56,531 nt of DNA from NCBI GenBank assembly GCA_902801025.1, contig CADCGZ010000020.1:1-56531 (forward strand), given 5' to 3'. Shown in pieces: positions 40,326 through 48,422 of the stretch; the first letter of the stretch is position 1; each line of letters begins with the position of its first letter. A program made the translations under genes and the position numbers. The notes beneath the pieces are model-generated. The model was not told the origin of the DNA. It did no database searches and saw only the letters and a list, made by a program, of their open reading frames with translations. The stretch is from an uncultured bacterium. GTDB lineage: Bacteria; Verrucomicrobiota; Kiritimatiellia; RFP12; UBA1067.

Positions 40326-43062
40326 CGGTTCGTTGGGCAGGGGCGCTTCGTTCAAATGCGCCGTCGTGAGGCTTTTGGGAAAGCTGCGCGTGTTGAAGGC
40401 CGAAAGGGTCGCCTCCCTCCTGGACTACATCACGGTGGAGAACTCAGACCTCTTTGACGCCGCGTGGTATCTCAGGACCTATCCGGACGTCAAGCGCGCG
40501 GGATTCGATCCCGTATGGCACTACTGCCGCAAGGGTTGGCGGGAGGGCCGCGCCCCGTCGCCGGCGTTCGACGGGAAGGACTATCTGAGACGCTATCCAG
40601 ACGTGCGGAAGACCGGGATGAACCCGCTCGTTCACTATCTCAGGCACGGGATGGAGGAGAAAAGGCCCTTTTTGCCGGCCGTCCGCAAAATCTGGACGCT
40701 TCCCGCGGGCCTGGATGAGAAATACTGTTCGGCCATCGAAAGGGCCTGTCCGCTCGTCAGCGTAGTCGTGGCGAGCTACAACTACGCGGAGCTGATCGGC
40801 GAGACGCTGGACAGCGTCCTTGCGCAGACCTACAGGAATTTCGAGGTTATCGTGGTGGACGACGGGTCTTCGGACGAAAGCGTCGAGGTGATCGGGCGGT
40901 ATGTCCGGAAGCACAAGAACGTGAAGCTCTACACGCATGAGGGCGGCGTGAACAAGGGACTCCCCGCCACCGTGAAGCTCGGGATTGAAAAGGCCAGCGG
41001 GGAATATGTCGCGTTCTGCGAGTCGGACGACATACTGGAGCCAACCAACATAGAGGAGAAGATGCTGCTGGTGAAGCGGTTCAACGGCGAGCCGAACATA
41101 ATAGTCAACGACGTGACTCCTTTCGGGAACCCGGATCGCCTGCCGAACGCGGTTAAGATAATAGATGAACGCATGCGCGAGATGCCAGGCGAGAGGAATG
41201 TCGTAACGCCCCTGCAAATGCGGGAGAAGAACATGATCTGCACGTTTTCGTGCTGCATGGTCCGCCGTTCGGTGCTGCAGTCGTGCGACTTCGATGGCCT
41301 GCCGCGTCCGGCGAACCTCGACTGGTGGCTCTGGCGCCAGGTCTGCTGCGAGAACCCCGTCTTTGTCGTGCACAAGAAGTTGACGCGCTGGAGGCTCCAC
41401 AACTCCTTCATGACAAGAGAAAGCGCGGAGTCGATTGCGCGGCAGCGGGAGTTCCTCGACAAGATGGACGCGCTCCTCGTCGAACGCTACCCCGAGGCGG
41501 CGTCAGACCTGAAGCCTTTGGTTGACGAGCTTGCCAGATACGAGGTGCGCGACGGAAAGCTGTGCGAAAACGGAGTCCCCCTCGCGGAGCAACCGTTCTT
41601 CTCCATCATCATGCCGACCTACAACAGGAAGTTCTGCATTTCAAAGGCCATCGACTCCGCACTGGCCCAGACATACGGCAATTTCGAACTCATAATCGTA
41701 GACGACGGATCCACCGACGGCACCGAGGAGTTCCTGCGGGGCAAGTACGCGAATGAGCTTGCCAACGGCAGGATGCTTTACAAGTGGAAGGAGAACAGCG
41801 GCGTCTGCAAGACGCGCAATGCGGGGCTGCGGATGGCGAAGGGCGAGTGGATCGCGTATATTGACTCCGACAACGAGGTCCTCCCGTTCTTCCTTGAGGT
41901 CTACGCCCGTGCCATAATAGGCAACCCCGGCATTGTCAACATGTACGCAAAGCAGGTCTACCAGAACAGGCATTGTGTCCTAGGAGAGCGTTTTGACCTC
42001 GAAAAGCTGCTTGACCACAATTTCATAGACCTTGGCGTCTATGTGCACCGGCGCAGCCTGATAGACGAGCTCGGGCCTTTTGACGAGAACATGACCCGGC
42101 TCGTTGACTGGGAGCTCATAATACGACAGACCAAGAAATACACGCCGATGTACATAGAGACGATCGTGATGCTGTACAACGACGGCGATGGACATGCGCG
42201 CATAACCAATTCCGCGAGGTTCAGGGCGAACATCAACTACGTCAAGAGGAAGCACTGCAACTGCCCCGTCGTCACGACTGTGATAACGGCGTTCAACCAC
42301 AGGCCCTATCTGAAGAGGGCCATCGAAAGCGCGATAATGCAGAGAGGCAAGTTCATCCCGGAGATCATTGTCGCCGACGACTGCTCGACCGACGGAACCG
42401 CCGAGCTGCTCGAAGAGCTCAAGCAGCAGTATCCAGAGGACTTCACGGTGCTCCCGACGCCCCACAACCTCGGCATAGCCGAGAACATGCGCAGGTGCTT
42501 TGCCGCCGCAAAGGGCAAGTACATCGCGATCCTCGAGGGCGACGACTACTGGATAACGCCATGGAAGCTCAATCGCCAGGTCAGGTTCATGGAGGAAAAT
42601 CCAGATTGCTCCATGGCCTTCTCGCGGATCAAGCTGCTTGACGAAAAGACCGGCAAGCTCTCCTTGCTGCCTCGTCAGAACGGGCTTAAGAGCAAGCTTA
42701 CCGGCGACGACTTCATCAAGGATCCCAACCAGAACCTCATCGCCAACTTCTCGTGCTGCATGTTCGTTGCTTCTCTGGTGAAGAACCTTCCCGAGGAGAT
42801 CTACGCATATCGCCTAAACGAGATATCGATGTCGTTCTACCTTGAGCAGAAAGGGCCCATCGGATTCCAGCCGGACATAATGACCGTTTACAGGATACAC
42901 GACGGCAGCACGTGGAGCAGGGCGGACAAGCGCAGACAGCTGATGTCCGGCATACGCTGCCGCGAGGTCGCGCTGCAGCTTTGCGCCCCTAAGTACAGGG
43001 ACGGGATGATGGCGGCCATCGAGAAGCGCAAGGCGGCGCTGGAGGCCCTTGGGGATGACTGA
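40312..43062 (+). CDS. Triple-domain GT2 glycosyltransferase
   Basis: 916 residues. Residues about 44-118 hold two copies of a short helical module (FDAAWYLRTYPDV...HY...G) often seen in rhamnan and polysaccharide synthesis enzymes. Three GT-A/GT2 domains follow: about 149-390 (VSVVVASYNYAEL, VVDDGSSDES), 428-650 (FFSIIMPTYNRKFC, VDDGSTDGT) and 651-850 (TTVITAFNHRPYL, VADDCSTDGT), each with the DDGS metal/nucleotide motif. A processive or multi-linkage enzyme assembling the exported polymer at the membrane. The first two domains are paralogous to 45294. Start ATG 40312 overlaps the small ORF. Confidence 0.9.
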   Translation: MKASNGSLGRGASFKCAVVRLLGKLRVLKAERVASLLDYITVENSDLFDAAWYLRTYPDVKRAGFDPVWHYCRKGWREGRAPSPAFDGKDYLRRYPDVRKTGMNPLVHYLRHGMEEKRPFLPAVRKIWTLPAGLDEKYCSAIERACPLVSVVVASYNYAELIGETLDSVLAQTYRNFEVIVVDDGSSDESVEVIGRYVRKHKNVKLYTHEGGVNKGLPATVKLGIEKASGEYVAFCESDDILEPTNIEEKMLLVKRFNGEPNIIVNDVTPFGNPDRLPNAVKIIDERMREMPGERNVVTPLQMREKNMICTFSCCMVRRSVLQSCDFDGLPRPANLDWWLWRQVCCENPVFVVHKKLTRWRLHNSFMTRESAESIARQREFLDKMDALLVERYPEAASDLKPLVDELARYEVRDGKLCENGVPLAEQPFFSIIMPTYNRKFCISKAIDSALAQTYGNFELIIVDDGSTDGTEEFLRGKYANELANGRMLYKWKENSGVCKTRNAGLRMAKGEWIAYIDSDNEVLPFFLEVYARAIIGNPGIVNMYAKQVYQNRHCVLGERFDLEKLLDHNFIDLGVYVHRRSLIDELGPFDENMTRLVDWELIIRQTKKYTPMYIETIVMLYNDGDGHARITNSARFRANINYVKRKHCNCPVVTTVITAFNHRPYLKRAIESAIMQRGKFIPEIIVADDCSTDGTAELLEELKQQYPEDFTVLPTPHNLGIAENMRRCFAAAKGKYIAILEGDDYWITPWKLNRQVRFMEENPDCSMAFSRIKLLDEKTGKLSLLPRQNGLKSKLTGDDFIKDPNQNLIANFSCCMFVASLVKNLPEEIYAYRLNEISMSFYLEQKGPIGFQPDIMTVYRIHDGSTWSRADKRRQLMSGIRCREVALQLCAPKYRDGMMAAIEKRKAALEALGDD

Positions 43063-44089
43063 GGTGAGTGCGCGAAAGAGGATCGTACGGTGCACATCGG
43101 CCATTCGGCCTTTGTTCTCCGTCGTCTTGCCGACGTTCAACCGCATTCAGTCCGTCTGCTCGGCCATAGACTCCATGCTTCTTCAGACTTTCGGCGACTT
43201 TGAACTCATTGTGGCCGACGATGGCTCGACGGACGGGACGGTCGAGCTGCTTAAGGGCAAATACGCCCGAAAGATCGCCGGTGGAAAAATTCGCCTTCTT
43301 GAACTCGGCCACGGCGGGGTATGCGCGGCGAGAAACGCCGCGTTAAAGGCCTCCCGCGGCGAATGGATCGCGTACCTCGACTCGGACAACATTGTCTCCG
43401 CCGATTTCCTCCAGACTTTCGCCGACGGAATCAAGTCGCATCCAGACGCCAAAAACTTCTATGCCGCGCTGATGCGCAAGAGCGACAAATTCGTCCTCGA
43501 CAGGCCTTTTGACAGAAAGATGCTCCTGCGCGGAAACTACATAGACATCGGAGTCTATTGCCATCACCGCGACTTGATAGACGAGTTCGGCTCGTTCGAC
43601 AGTTCCGTGATGGGCATTGAAGATTGGGATCTTGTTGTCAGGCATTCGAGCAAGTACACGCCTGTCAGACTCGGACGTGTCGTTCTCGCATATAGCGATG
43701 CCCTTGACGGTGAAAGGCTTTCGCGGAAATCCGACATGCTGGCCGGGTCGTACGAGAGGTTCAGGGAAAAGTACGAGCCCGATGCTCGCCCGAGCGACGC
43801 CGACGTCGAGGTCATAAGGAAGTCCTGGTTCTTCGATTCCGAATGGTACATGGCAGAGTACGGCAAGATAATCGCCGGAGCCGACCCTGCGGTGCACTAC
43901 TTGGTCAGGGGGTGGAAGAACGGCCTTTGTCCAGGACCCTGTTTTGACGGCAGGCAGTACCTGGCGAAGAACCCCGACGTCGCGAAGGTGCTTATAAACC
44001 CTCTCCTCCACTACGAGCGCAGCGGAAGGAAAGAGGGCCGGGTCGGCTTTCTGCGTCGGAAGCCGCTTTTACGGCAAACGGAAAGATGA
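43055..44089 (+). CDS. GT2 glycosyltransferase with C-terminal helical module
   Basis: 344 residues. One GT2 domain (PLFSVVLPTFNRIQS, ADDGSTDGT, YLDSDN) of the same lineage as the second domain of 40312 (YIDIGVYCHHRDLIDEFGSF). The last 80 residues carry the helical module (SWFFDSEWYMAEYGK...HY...G) found at the N-terminus of 40312, so module order is reversed. ATG 43055 is chosen with GGAGG 9 nt upstream, overlapping the previous stop by 8 nt. Confidence 0.88.
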   Translation: MTEVSARKRIVRCTSAIRPLFSVVLPTFNRIQSVCSAIDSMLLQTFGDFELIVADDGSTDGTVELLKGKYARKIAGGKIRLLELGHGGVCAARNAALKASRGEWIAYLDSDNIVSADFLQTFADGIKSHPDAKNFYAALMRKSDKFVLDRPFDRKMLLRGNYIDIGVYCHHRDLIDEFGSFDSSVMGIEDWDLVVRHSSKYTPVRLGRVVLAYSDALDGERLSRKSDMLAGSYERFREKYEPDARPSDADVEVIRKSWFFDSEWYMAEYGKIIAGADPAVHYLVRGWKNGLCPGPCFDGRQYLAKNPDVAKVLINPLLHYERSGRKEGRVGFLRRKPLLRQTER

Positions 44090-44101
44090 CATGGTGGCCA
44101 T

Positions 44102-45286
44102 ATGGAAAAGAAGAAGACAAAGAGACCGAAGGCAAAGCCGACTATCGACGTCGCAATCGCCCAGAAGGACATCCAGATCGCGGTGTATGCGCGCGAGATC
44201 GAAGCGCAGGCCGGCGAGATTCGCGCACTCAGGTCGGAGCTGGAGAAGGCCAAGGCGGCGTCGGACTCTGAACGCGCGTCGTATAGTGCGAAGATGAAGG
44301 ATTTCCAGGGCAAGATGACGTCGCTTGAGTCCGAGATGGACAGGCTTGGAAAGGTGCTTTCCGAGGAACGCGCCGCCGCGCATGCCGCGCAGGGAAGGTT
44401 CCTTTCCGAAATCGAGTCAATGCAGAAGGGCAATGCGGACGCAATGGCGCGTCTGACTGTAGCGGAGTCGGAGAAGGAGGCGTTTTCGGCGGACAAGGCG
44501 AAGCTCTTGGTGGAAAACGCGCGCATGGCCGCGGAATGCCGCGCAGCCCGCGAAGCGCTGGATCGCAGCCTTGCCGATGCCGAGTTCCTGCGGAAGGGCA
44601 ATGCGGACGCAATGGCGCGTCTGACTGCAGCGGAGTCGGGGAAGGAAGCTCTTTCCGCAGACAAGGCGAAACTCTTGGCGGAGAACGCGCGCATTGCCGG
44701 GGAATGCCGCGCTACCCACGATGCGCTGGACCGCAGCCTTTCGGACGCCGAGGCCCTGCGGGAAGGCAACAAGGACCTCATATCGCGCCTGGAGACGGCA
44801 GAGGCCGAGAAATCTGCGCTTTCATCGACCAATGCCAAGTTGGCGGCAGACGGCAACCGGCTTGAGAAAGAGCTTGGAATGGCAAAAAATGCGTCCGCGC
44901 AGTTCAAGCAGAAGGCGGACAGCCGATACGCGGAAATCCAGGCCTGCAAGGCCAAGCTGAAGAAGGCGCAGGCTGCGGAGGCGTCGGCGAGAAAAATGGC
45001 CGAGACCGTCGGTAGGCAGCTTTCGTCGGCCAAGATGTCGCTGCGCGCATGCAGAGAGCGAGAAGACGCCCGCCGCCCGGTGAAGCGCTTTCACAGACTC
45101 GTAAAGGCCTTGCTGCCGTACGGGTTCGTCTGCACGTGGAAGCGCATGGTCTACGGCATCGTGGAGGACATGCCACTGTTCTACTATCCGGGGTTTATGA
45201 AGCGCGCGAGGCGCGTGGCAAAGTTCTCGCTGCCCTATTTCGCGGTGGCGGCCTTCAGGCGGGCCAAATACGGAAGGAGGCATTGA
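44102..45286 (+). CDS. Coiled-coil protein with 56-residue repeats in GT operon
   Basis: 394 residues. A long coiled coil (about 20-330) with tandem 56-residue repeats: NADAMARLT...EFLRKG (111-166), NADAMARLT...EALREG (167-222) and a diverged NKDLISRLE copy. 56 is exactly eight heptads, so repeat gain or loss would keep the register. The C-terminal tail (LLPYGFVCTWKRMVYG) resembles the end of the next GT (LPFGLVCMLKRM) and may be a membrane or GT contact. No signal peptide. It lies between GT genes, starting 12 bp after 43055's product gene. Candidate scaffold or chain-length ruler. Confidence 0.8.
   Translation: MEKKKTKRPKAKPTIDVAIAQKDIQIAVYAREIEAQAGEIRALRSELEKAKAASDSERASYSAKMKDFQGKMTSLESEMDRLGKVLSEERAAAHAAQGRFLSEIESMQKGNADAMARLTVAESEKEAFSADKAKLLVENARMAAECRAAREALDRSLADAEFLRKGNADAMARLTAAESGKEALSADKAKLLAENARIAGECRATHDALDRSLSDAEALREGNKDLISRLETAEAEKSALSSTNAKLAADGNRLEKELGMAKNASAQFKQKADSRYAEIQACKAKLKKAQAAEASARKMAETVGRQLSSAKMSLRACREREDARRPVKRFHRLVKALLPYGFVCTWKRMVYGIVEDMPLFYYPGFMKRARRVAKFSLPYFAVAAFRRAKYGRRH
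44432..44767 (+). repeat. 168-bp tandem repeat in the coiled-coil gene
   Basis: Two near-identical 168-bp units starting at 44432 and 44600 (both begin AATGCGGACGCAATGGCGCG) encode the two 56-residue coiled-coil repeats; a third, diverged unit follows. Confidence 0.85.
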
Positions 45287-45293
45287 TCTCGCA

Positions 45294-47162
45294 ATGCGCG
45301 GTGCGGGCGAGACGGCGGCAAGGCCGAGTGTCAGCGTGGTTGTCGCGAGCTTCAACTACGCGGATCTCATTGGCTATGCACTTGACTCGGTTCTCTCCCA
45401 GACTTTCCCCGCGGACGAGATAATCGTCGTGGACGACGGGTCGCACGACGACAGTGTCGCCGTAGTGCGTGGCTATGCGCAGAAACATCAGTCGGTCAAG
45501 CTGTATCAGCATGAAGGCGGGGTGAACAAGGGGCTTCCCGCGACTTTGGCGCTTGGGGTGGCCAAGGCCACAGGAGACTGGGTCGCGTTCTGCGAAGCCG
45601 ACGACATGTGGGAACCGACGTGCCTGGAGGAGCGCGTGCAGCTGATTGCCGCCCATGCCGGCGAATCCCCGAAGATTGTCATCAACGACGTCGTGCCATT
45701 CGGCGACTCCGAACGCTGCCGCGCGGCGACTGGGGCCGCAAGGCGCAACATGGCGAGACTGCCGGACGCGCGCAACCGCATCGGCGCGGCGGAATTCCGC
45801 AAGTTCAACCTGATATGCACCTTCTCCTGCTGCATGGTCGATCGCAAGACGCTGGCGGAATGCGACTTCGCGTCGTGTCCCCGGCCCGCGAACATCGACT
45901 GGTGGCTCTGGCGCCAGATCTGCTGCGTCAACGACCTCTATGTCGTGCACAAGGGGCTCACCAAGTGGCGCATGCACGAATCCTTCCTGGTTCGGGAGCC
46001 CCTCGAGTCGCTTCTGCGCCATGACGCCTTTTTGCGCGACATGGATCGTCTGCTCGTCAGGCGGTTCCCGGCGGAGGCTGCCGCGCTCGCCCCGCTTGTC
46101 GAAGAGCGGGAGAGGTTTTCCGTTGTCGGCGGTCGGCTGCTGGATCGCGGCGACGAGGCCGAAGTGCAGCCGTTTTTCTCCGTCATCATGCCCACCTACA
46201 ACAGGGCATTTTGCATAGAAAGAGCCATAGACTCCCTCCTGGGGCAGACATACGGCAACTTCGAGCTGGTGATAGTAGACGATGCCTCGACGGACGGTAC
46301 CGCAGACCTGCTGCGCAGCCGCTACCCGGGCGAGATTGCGTCTGGCCGCATCAAGTATGTCCTGATCGAGAAGGGCGGCGTGAGCAAGGCGCGCAACGCC
46401 GGCCTGCGCGTTGCGGGCGGGGAGTGGATTGCCTACCTTGACTCTGACAACGAGGTCGTTCCGACCTTCCTCGAGACTTTTGCGCGCGCCATTGCGGTCC
46501 ACCCGGATGCGCAGAACCTCTACGCGAAGCTGATCTGCCGCGACAGCCGCCGCAGGGTCGGGGCAGAGTTCGACCTCGGCCGGCTTCTCAACTCAAACTA
46601 CATCGACCTCGGCGTCTACGTCCACCGGCGGGCGCTGATAGACGAGCTCGGGCCGTTCGACGAAAACATGACGCGGCTCGTCGACTGGGAGCTGATTGCA
46701 AGGCAGTGCAAGGAACATTCGCCGGTGTTCATCGACGAGACATTGCTGGTTTACGACGACATGAAGGGGGCGGGCGTCTTGCGCATCACCACGACCGCAG
46801 ACCTTGCGTCCAACAGGGAGTACTTTCACCGCAAGCACGGCGGCCATTCTGTCGACGCGGACGGCAAGGCGTCGTTTGCCGGCGACTGGGCCGTTGCAAG
46901 GGCCTTTGAACGCGGCAGCTGGCTTCGCGGAGTCCTCAAGCGGCTCGTGCCGTATGCCATGCAGAAGAAGTTTGCATACCGCAAATACGGGATACGCTTC
47001 CCCGAGCTGGGGGCGTTCTGGAGCGTGCTGCCGTTCGGCCTCGTCTGCATGTTGAAGCGGATGGATCCCGACAATGGCGTGAACATGGGTGCCTGTGATA
47101 GTGGCGGCATACATTGCCATCGGGATTTTTGCTATAATAAGCGTGACAAAGAAAGGGGTTAG
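45294..47162 (+). CDS. Tandem GT2 glycosyltransferase (two domains)
   Basis: 622 residues. Two GT2 domains: PSVSVVVASFNYADLIG with VVDDGSHDDS, and PFFSVIMPTYNRAFCIE with VVDDASTDGT. They align along most of their length with the first two domains of 40312 (HEGGVNKGLPAT, RPANIDWWLWRQICC, YIDLGVYVHRRALIDELGPF). C-terminal tail LPFGLVCMLKRM is shared with the coiled-coil protein. Start ATG 45294 lies 7 bp after the coiled-coil gene. An extended -10 for the next gene lies inside its 3' end. Confidence 0.88.
   Translation: MRGAGETAARPSVSVVVASFNYADLIGYALDSVLSQTFPADEIIVVDDGSHDDSVAVVRGYAQKHQSVKLYQHEGGVNKGLPATLALGVAKATGDWVAFCEADDMWEPTCLEERVQLIAAHAGESPKIVINDVVPFGDSERCRAATGAARRNMARLPDARNRIGAAEFRKFNLICTFSCCMVDRKTLAECDFASCPRPANIDWWLWRQICCVNDLYVVHKGLTKWRMHESFLVREPLESLLRHDAFLRDMDRLLVRRFPAEAAALAPLVEERERFSVVGGRLLDRGDEAEVQPFFSVIMPTYNRAFCIERAIDSLLGQTYGNFELVIVDDASTDGTADLLRSRYPGEIASGRIKYVLIEKGGVSKARNAGLRVAGGEWIAYLDSDNEVVPTFLETFARAIAVHPDAQNLYAKLICRDSRRRVGAEFDLGRLLNSNYIDLGVYVHRRALIDELGPFDENMTRLVDWELIARQCKEHSPVFIDETLLVYDDMKGAGVLRITTTADLASNREYFHRKHGGHSVDADGKASFAGDWAVARAFERGSWLRGVLKRLVPYAMQKKFAYRKYGIRFPELGAFWSVLPFGLVCMLKRMDPDNGVNMGACDSGGIHCHRDFCYNKRDKERG
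47130..47138 (+). promoter_or_regulatory. Extended -10 promoter TGCTATAAT
   Basis: TATAAT at 47133-47138 within the end of the GT gene; predicted start near 47145. GAAAGGGG at about 47151-47158 precedes ATG 47168. Confidence 0.6.
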
Positions 47163-47167
47163 TAGTT

Positions 47168-48395
47168 ATGATATATCATACGATGCAGAATTTTCTGCTT
47201 GTGGTGTGCCTGGTTTCGCTCGCCGTGATATCGGTGGCTGCGTTGGCGATGTCCTTGCTGCCGTTTTTGCTCAGGGCGGCCGAACAGGTGCGCCGCAGCG
47301 GGCCGCTGAATGCGTTTTTGTGCCTGGCGGCGCTGGCCGTCCTCGTGGTCTATGGCGGCAGCAAGCCGACCTACAAGGTGACGTTCGGGAAGAACGGCGG
47401 CAGCGGCGGCGACAACTACGTGACGGCGACATACGGCGCGGCGATGCCCACTCCACGCACTGCGCCGAAAATGGCTGGATACGTATTCGATGGCTACTGG
47501 GACACGACGAAGGAGGGTGGCAAGCAGTACTACGACAGCAGCATGAAGAGCGTGAGGAACTGGGATAAGACCTCTGCCGCGACGCTTTGGGCTAAGTGGC
47601 GCAAGGCGACCGTCGTCAAGGTGACGTTCGGGAAGAACGGCGGCACGGGCGGTGACAACTATGTCACCTGCACGACGGGCAAGCCCATGCCGACGCCTCG
47701 CACCGCCCCGACCAAGTCGGGTTGGACGTTCCCCCCTCGGCAAGCAGTATTACAACTCGAAGATGGAGAGCGTGAGGAACTGGGACAAGACATCCGCCGT
47801 CACGCTGTGGGCGAAGTGGACGGTGCGCGTGACGCTCGGCAAGAACGGCGGCACCGGCGGCGACAGCTATGTGACGGTGATCTACAACCAGCCGTTCCCG
47901 ACGCGCGCGATGCCGACGAAGTCCGGCTACACGTTCGGCGGATATTTCGTCTCGGCGTCGAGCAAGACGGGCCAGTGCTACAACACCGACGGTACGGGAA
48001 CCTCTACGATGAAGTGGACGACGGGCGGCACGCCTACCATCTGGGCGCTCTGGACGAAGACCTCGGCCTGCGTTGAGCTTCCGCCCGCTGTTGCGTGCCG
48101 CGTCGCATCTGCCGCGCCGAGCGCATCTGCCGCGCCTGAGACTGCGCCGCAATCTGCGGTTCCTGCGGGCATCTATTCCGGTGTCCTTGCGGACGGCACC
48201 GGCGCGTTCTGGCTTATGCTCGACGAGGCGGAGAAAGACGAACCCCGCACGGCCTACCTCTACGTCGCTTCTGAAGACGGCTCGCTGACTGCTGAATGCA
48301 CTGTTGACGAGTCGGGAGCGTTCCTGATTCTGACGACGGAAGACGGCGAAACCTTCGTCGACGATCTAACGGCAGGAGTCGGATGTTGGCTTTGA
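47168..48395 (+). CDS. Membrane/exported Flg_new-repeat protein, frame broken near 47735
   Basis: N-terminal two membrane segments (LLVVCLVSLAVISVAALAMSLLPFLL, NAFLCLAALAVLVVYGG) then InlB/Flg_new-type repeats: a type A repeat (47371-47600), a second A repeat interrupted, and a cap repeat ending TTGGTPTIWALWTK. A net 41-nt deletion at 47731-47738 (after GWTF) breaks the frame; the continuing frame is open to 48395 and gives LGKQYYNSKMESVRNWD onward. In the first frame translation stops at 48076. After the cap is an extra domain (GIYSGVLADGTGAFWLML...). Either an assembly error or a phase-off allele. Confidence 0.7.
47371..48057 (+). repeat. Flg_new/InlB-type repeat array 1
   Basis: Units of about 240 bp starting with the codons for KVTFGKNGG/RVTLGKNGG: A (47371-47600), A truncated (47615-47821), cap (47826-48057). 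Nucleotide identity to arrays 2-4 is very high. Confidence 0.85.
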
Positions 48396-48422
48396 GATTT
48401 CGGACATAAATGGAGAAAAAAC

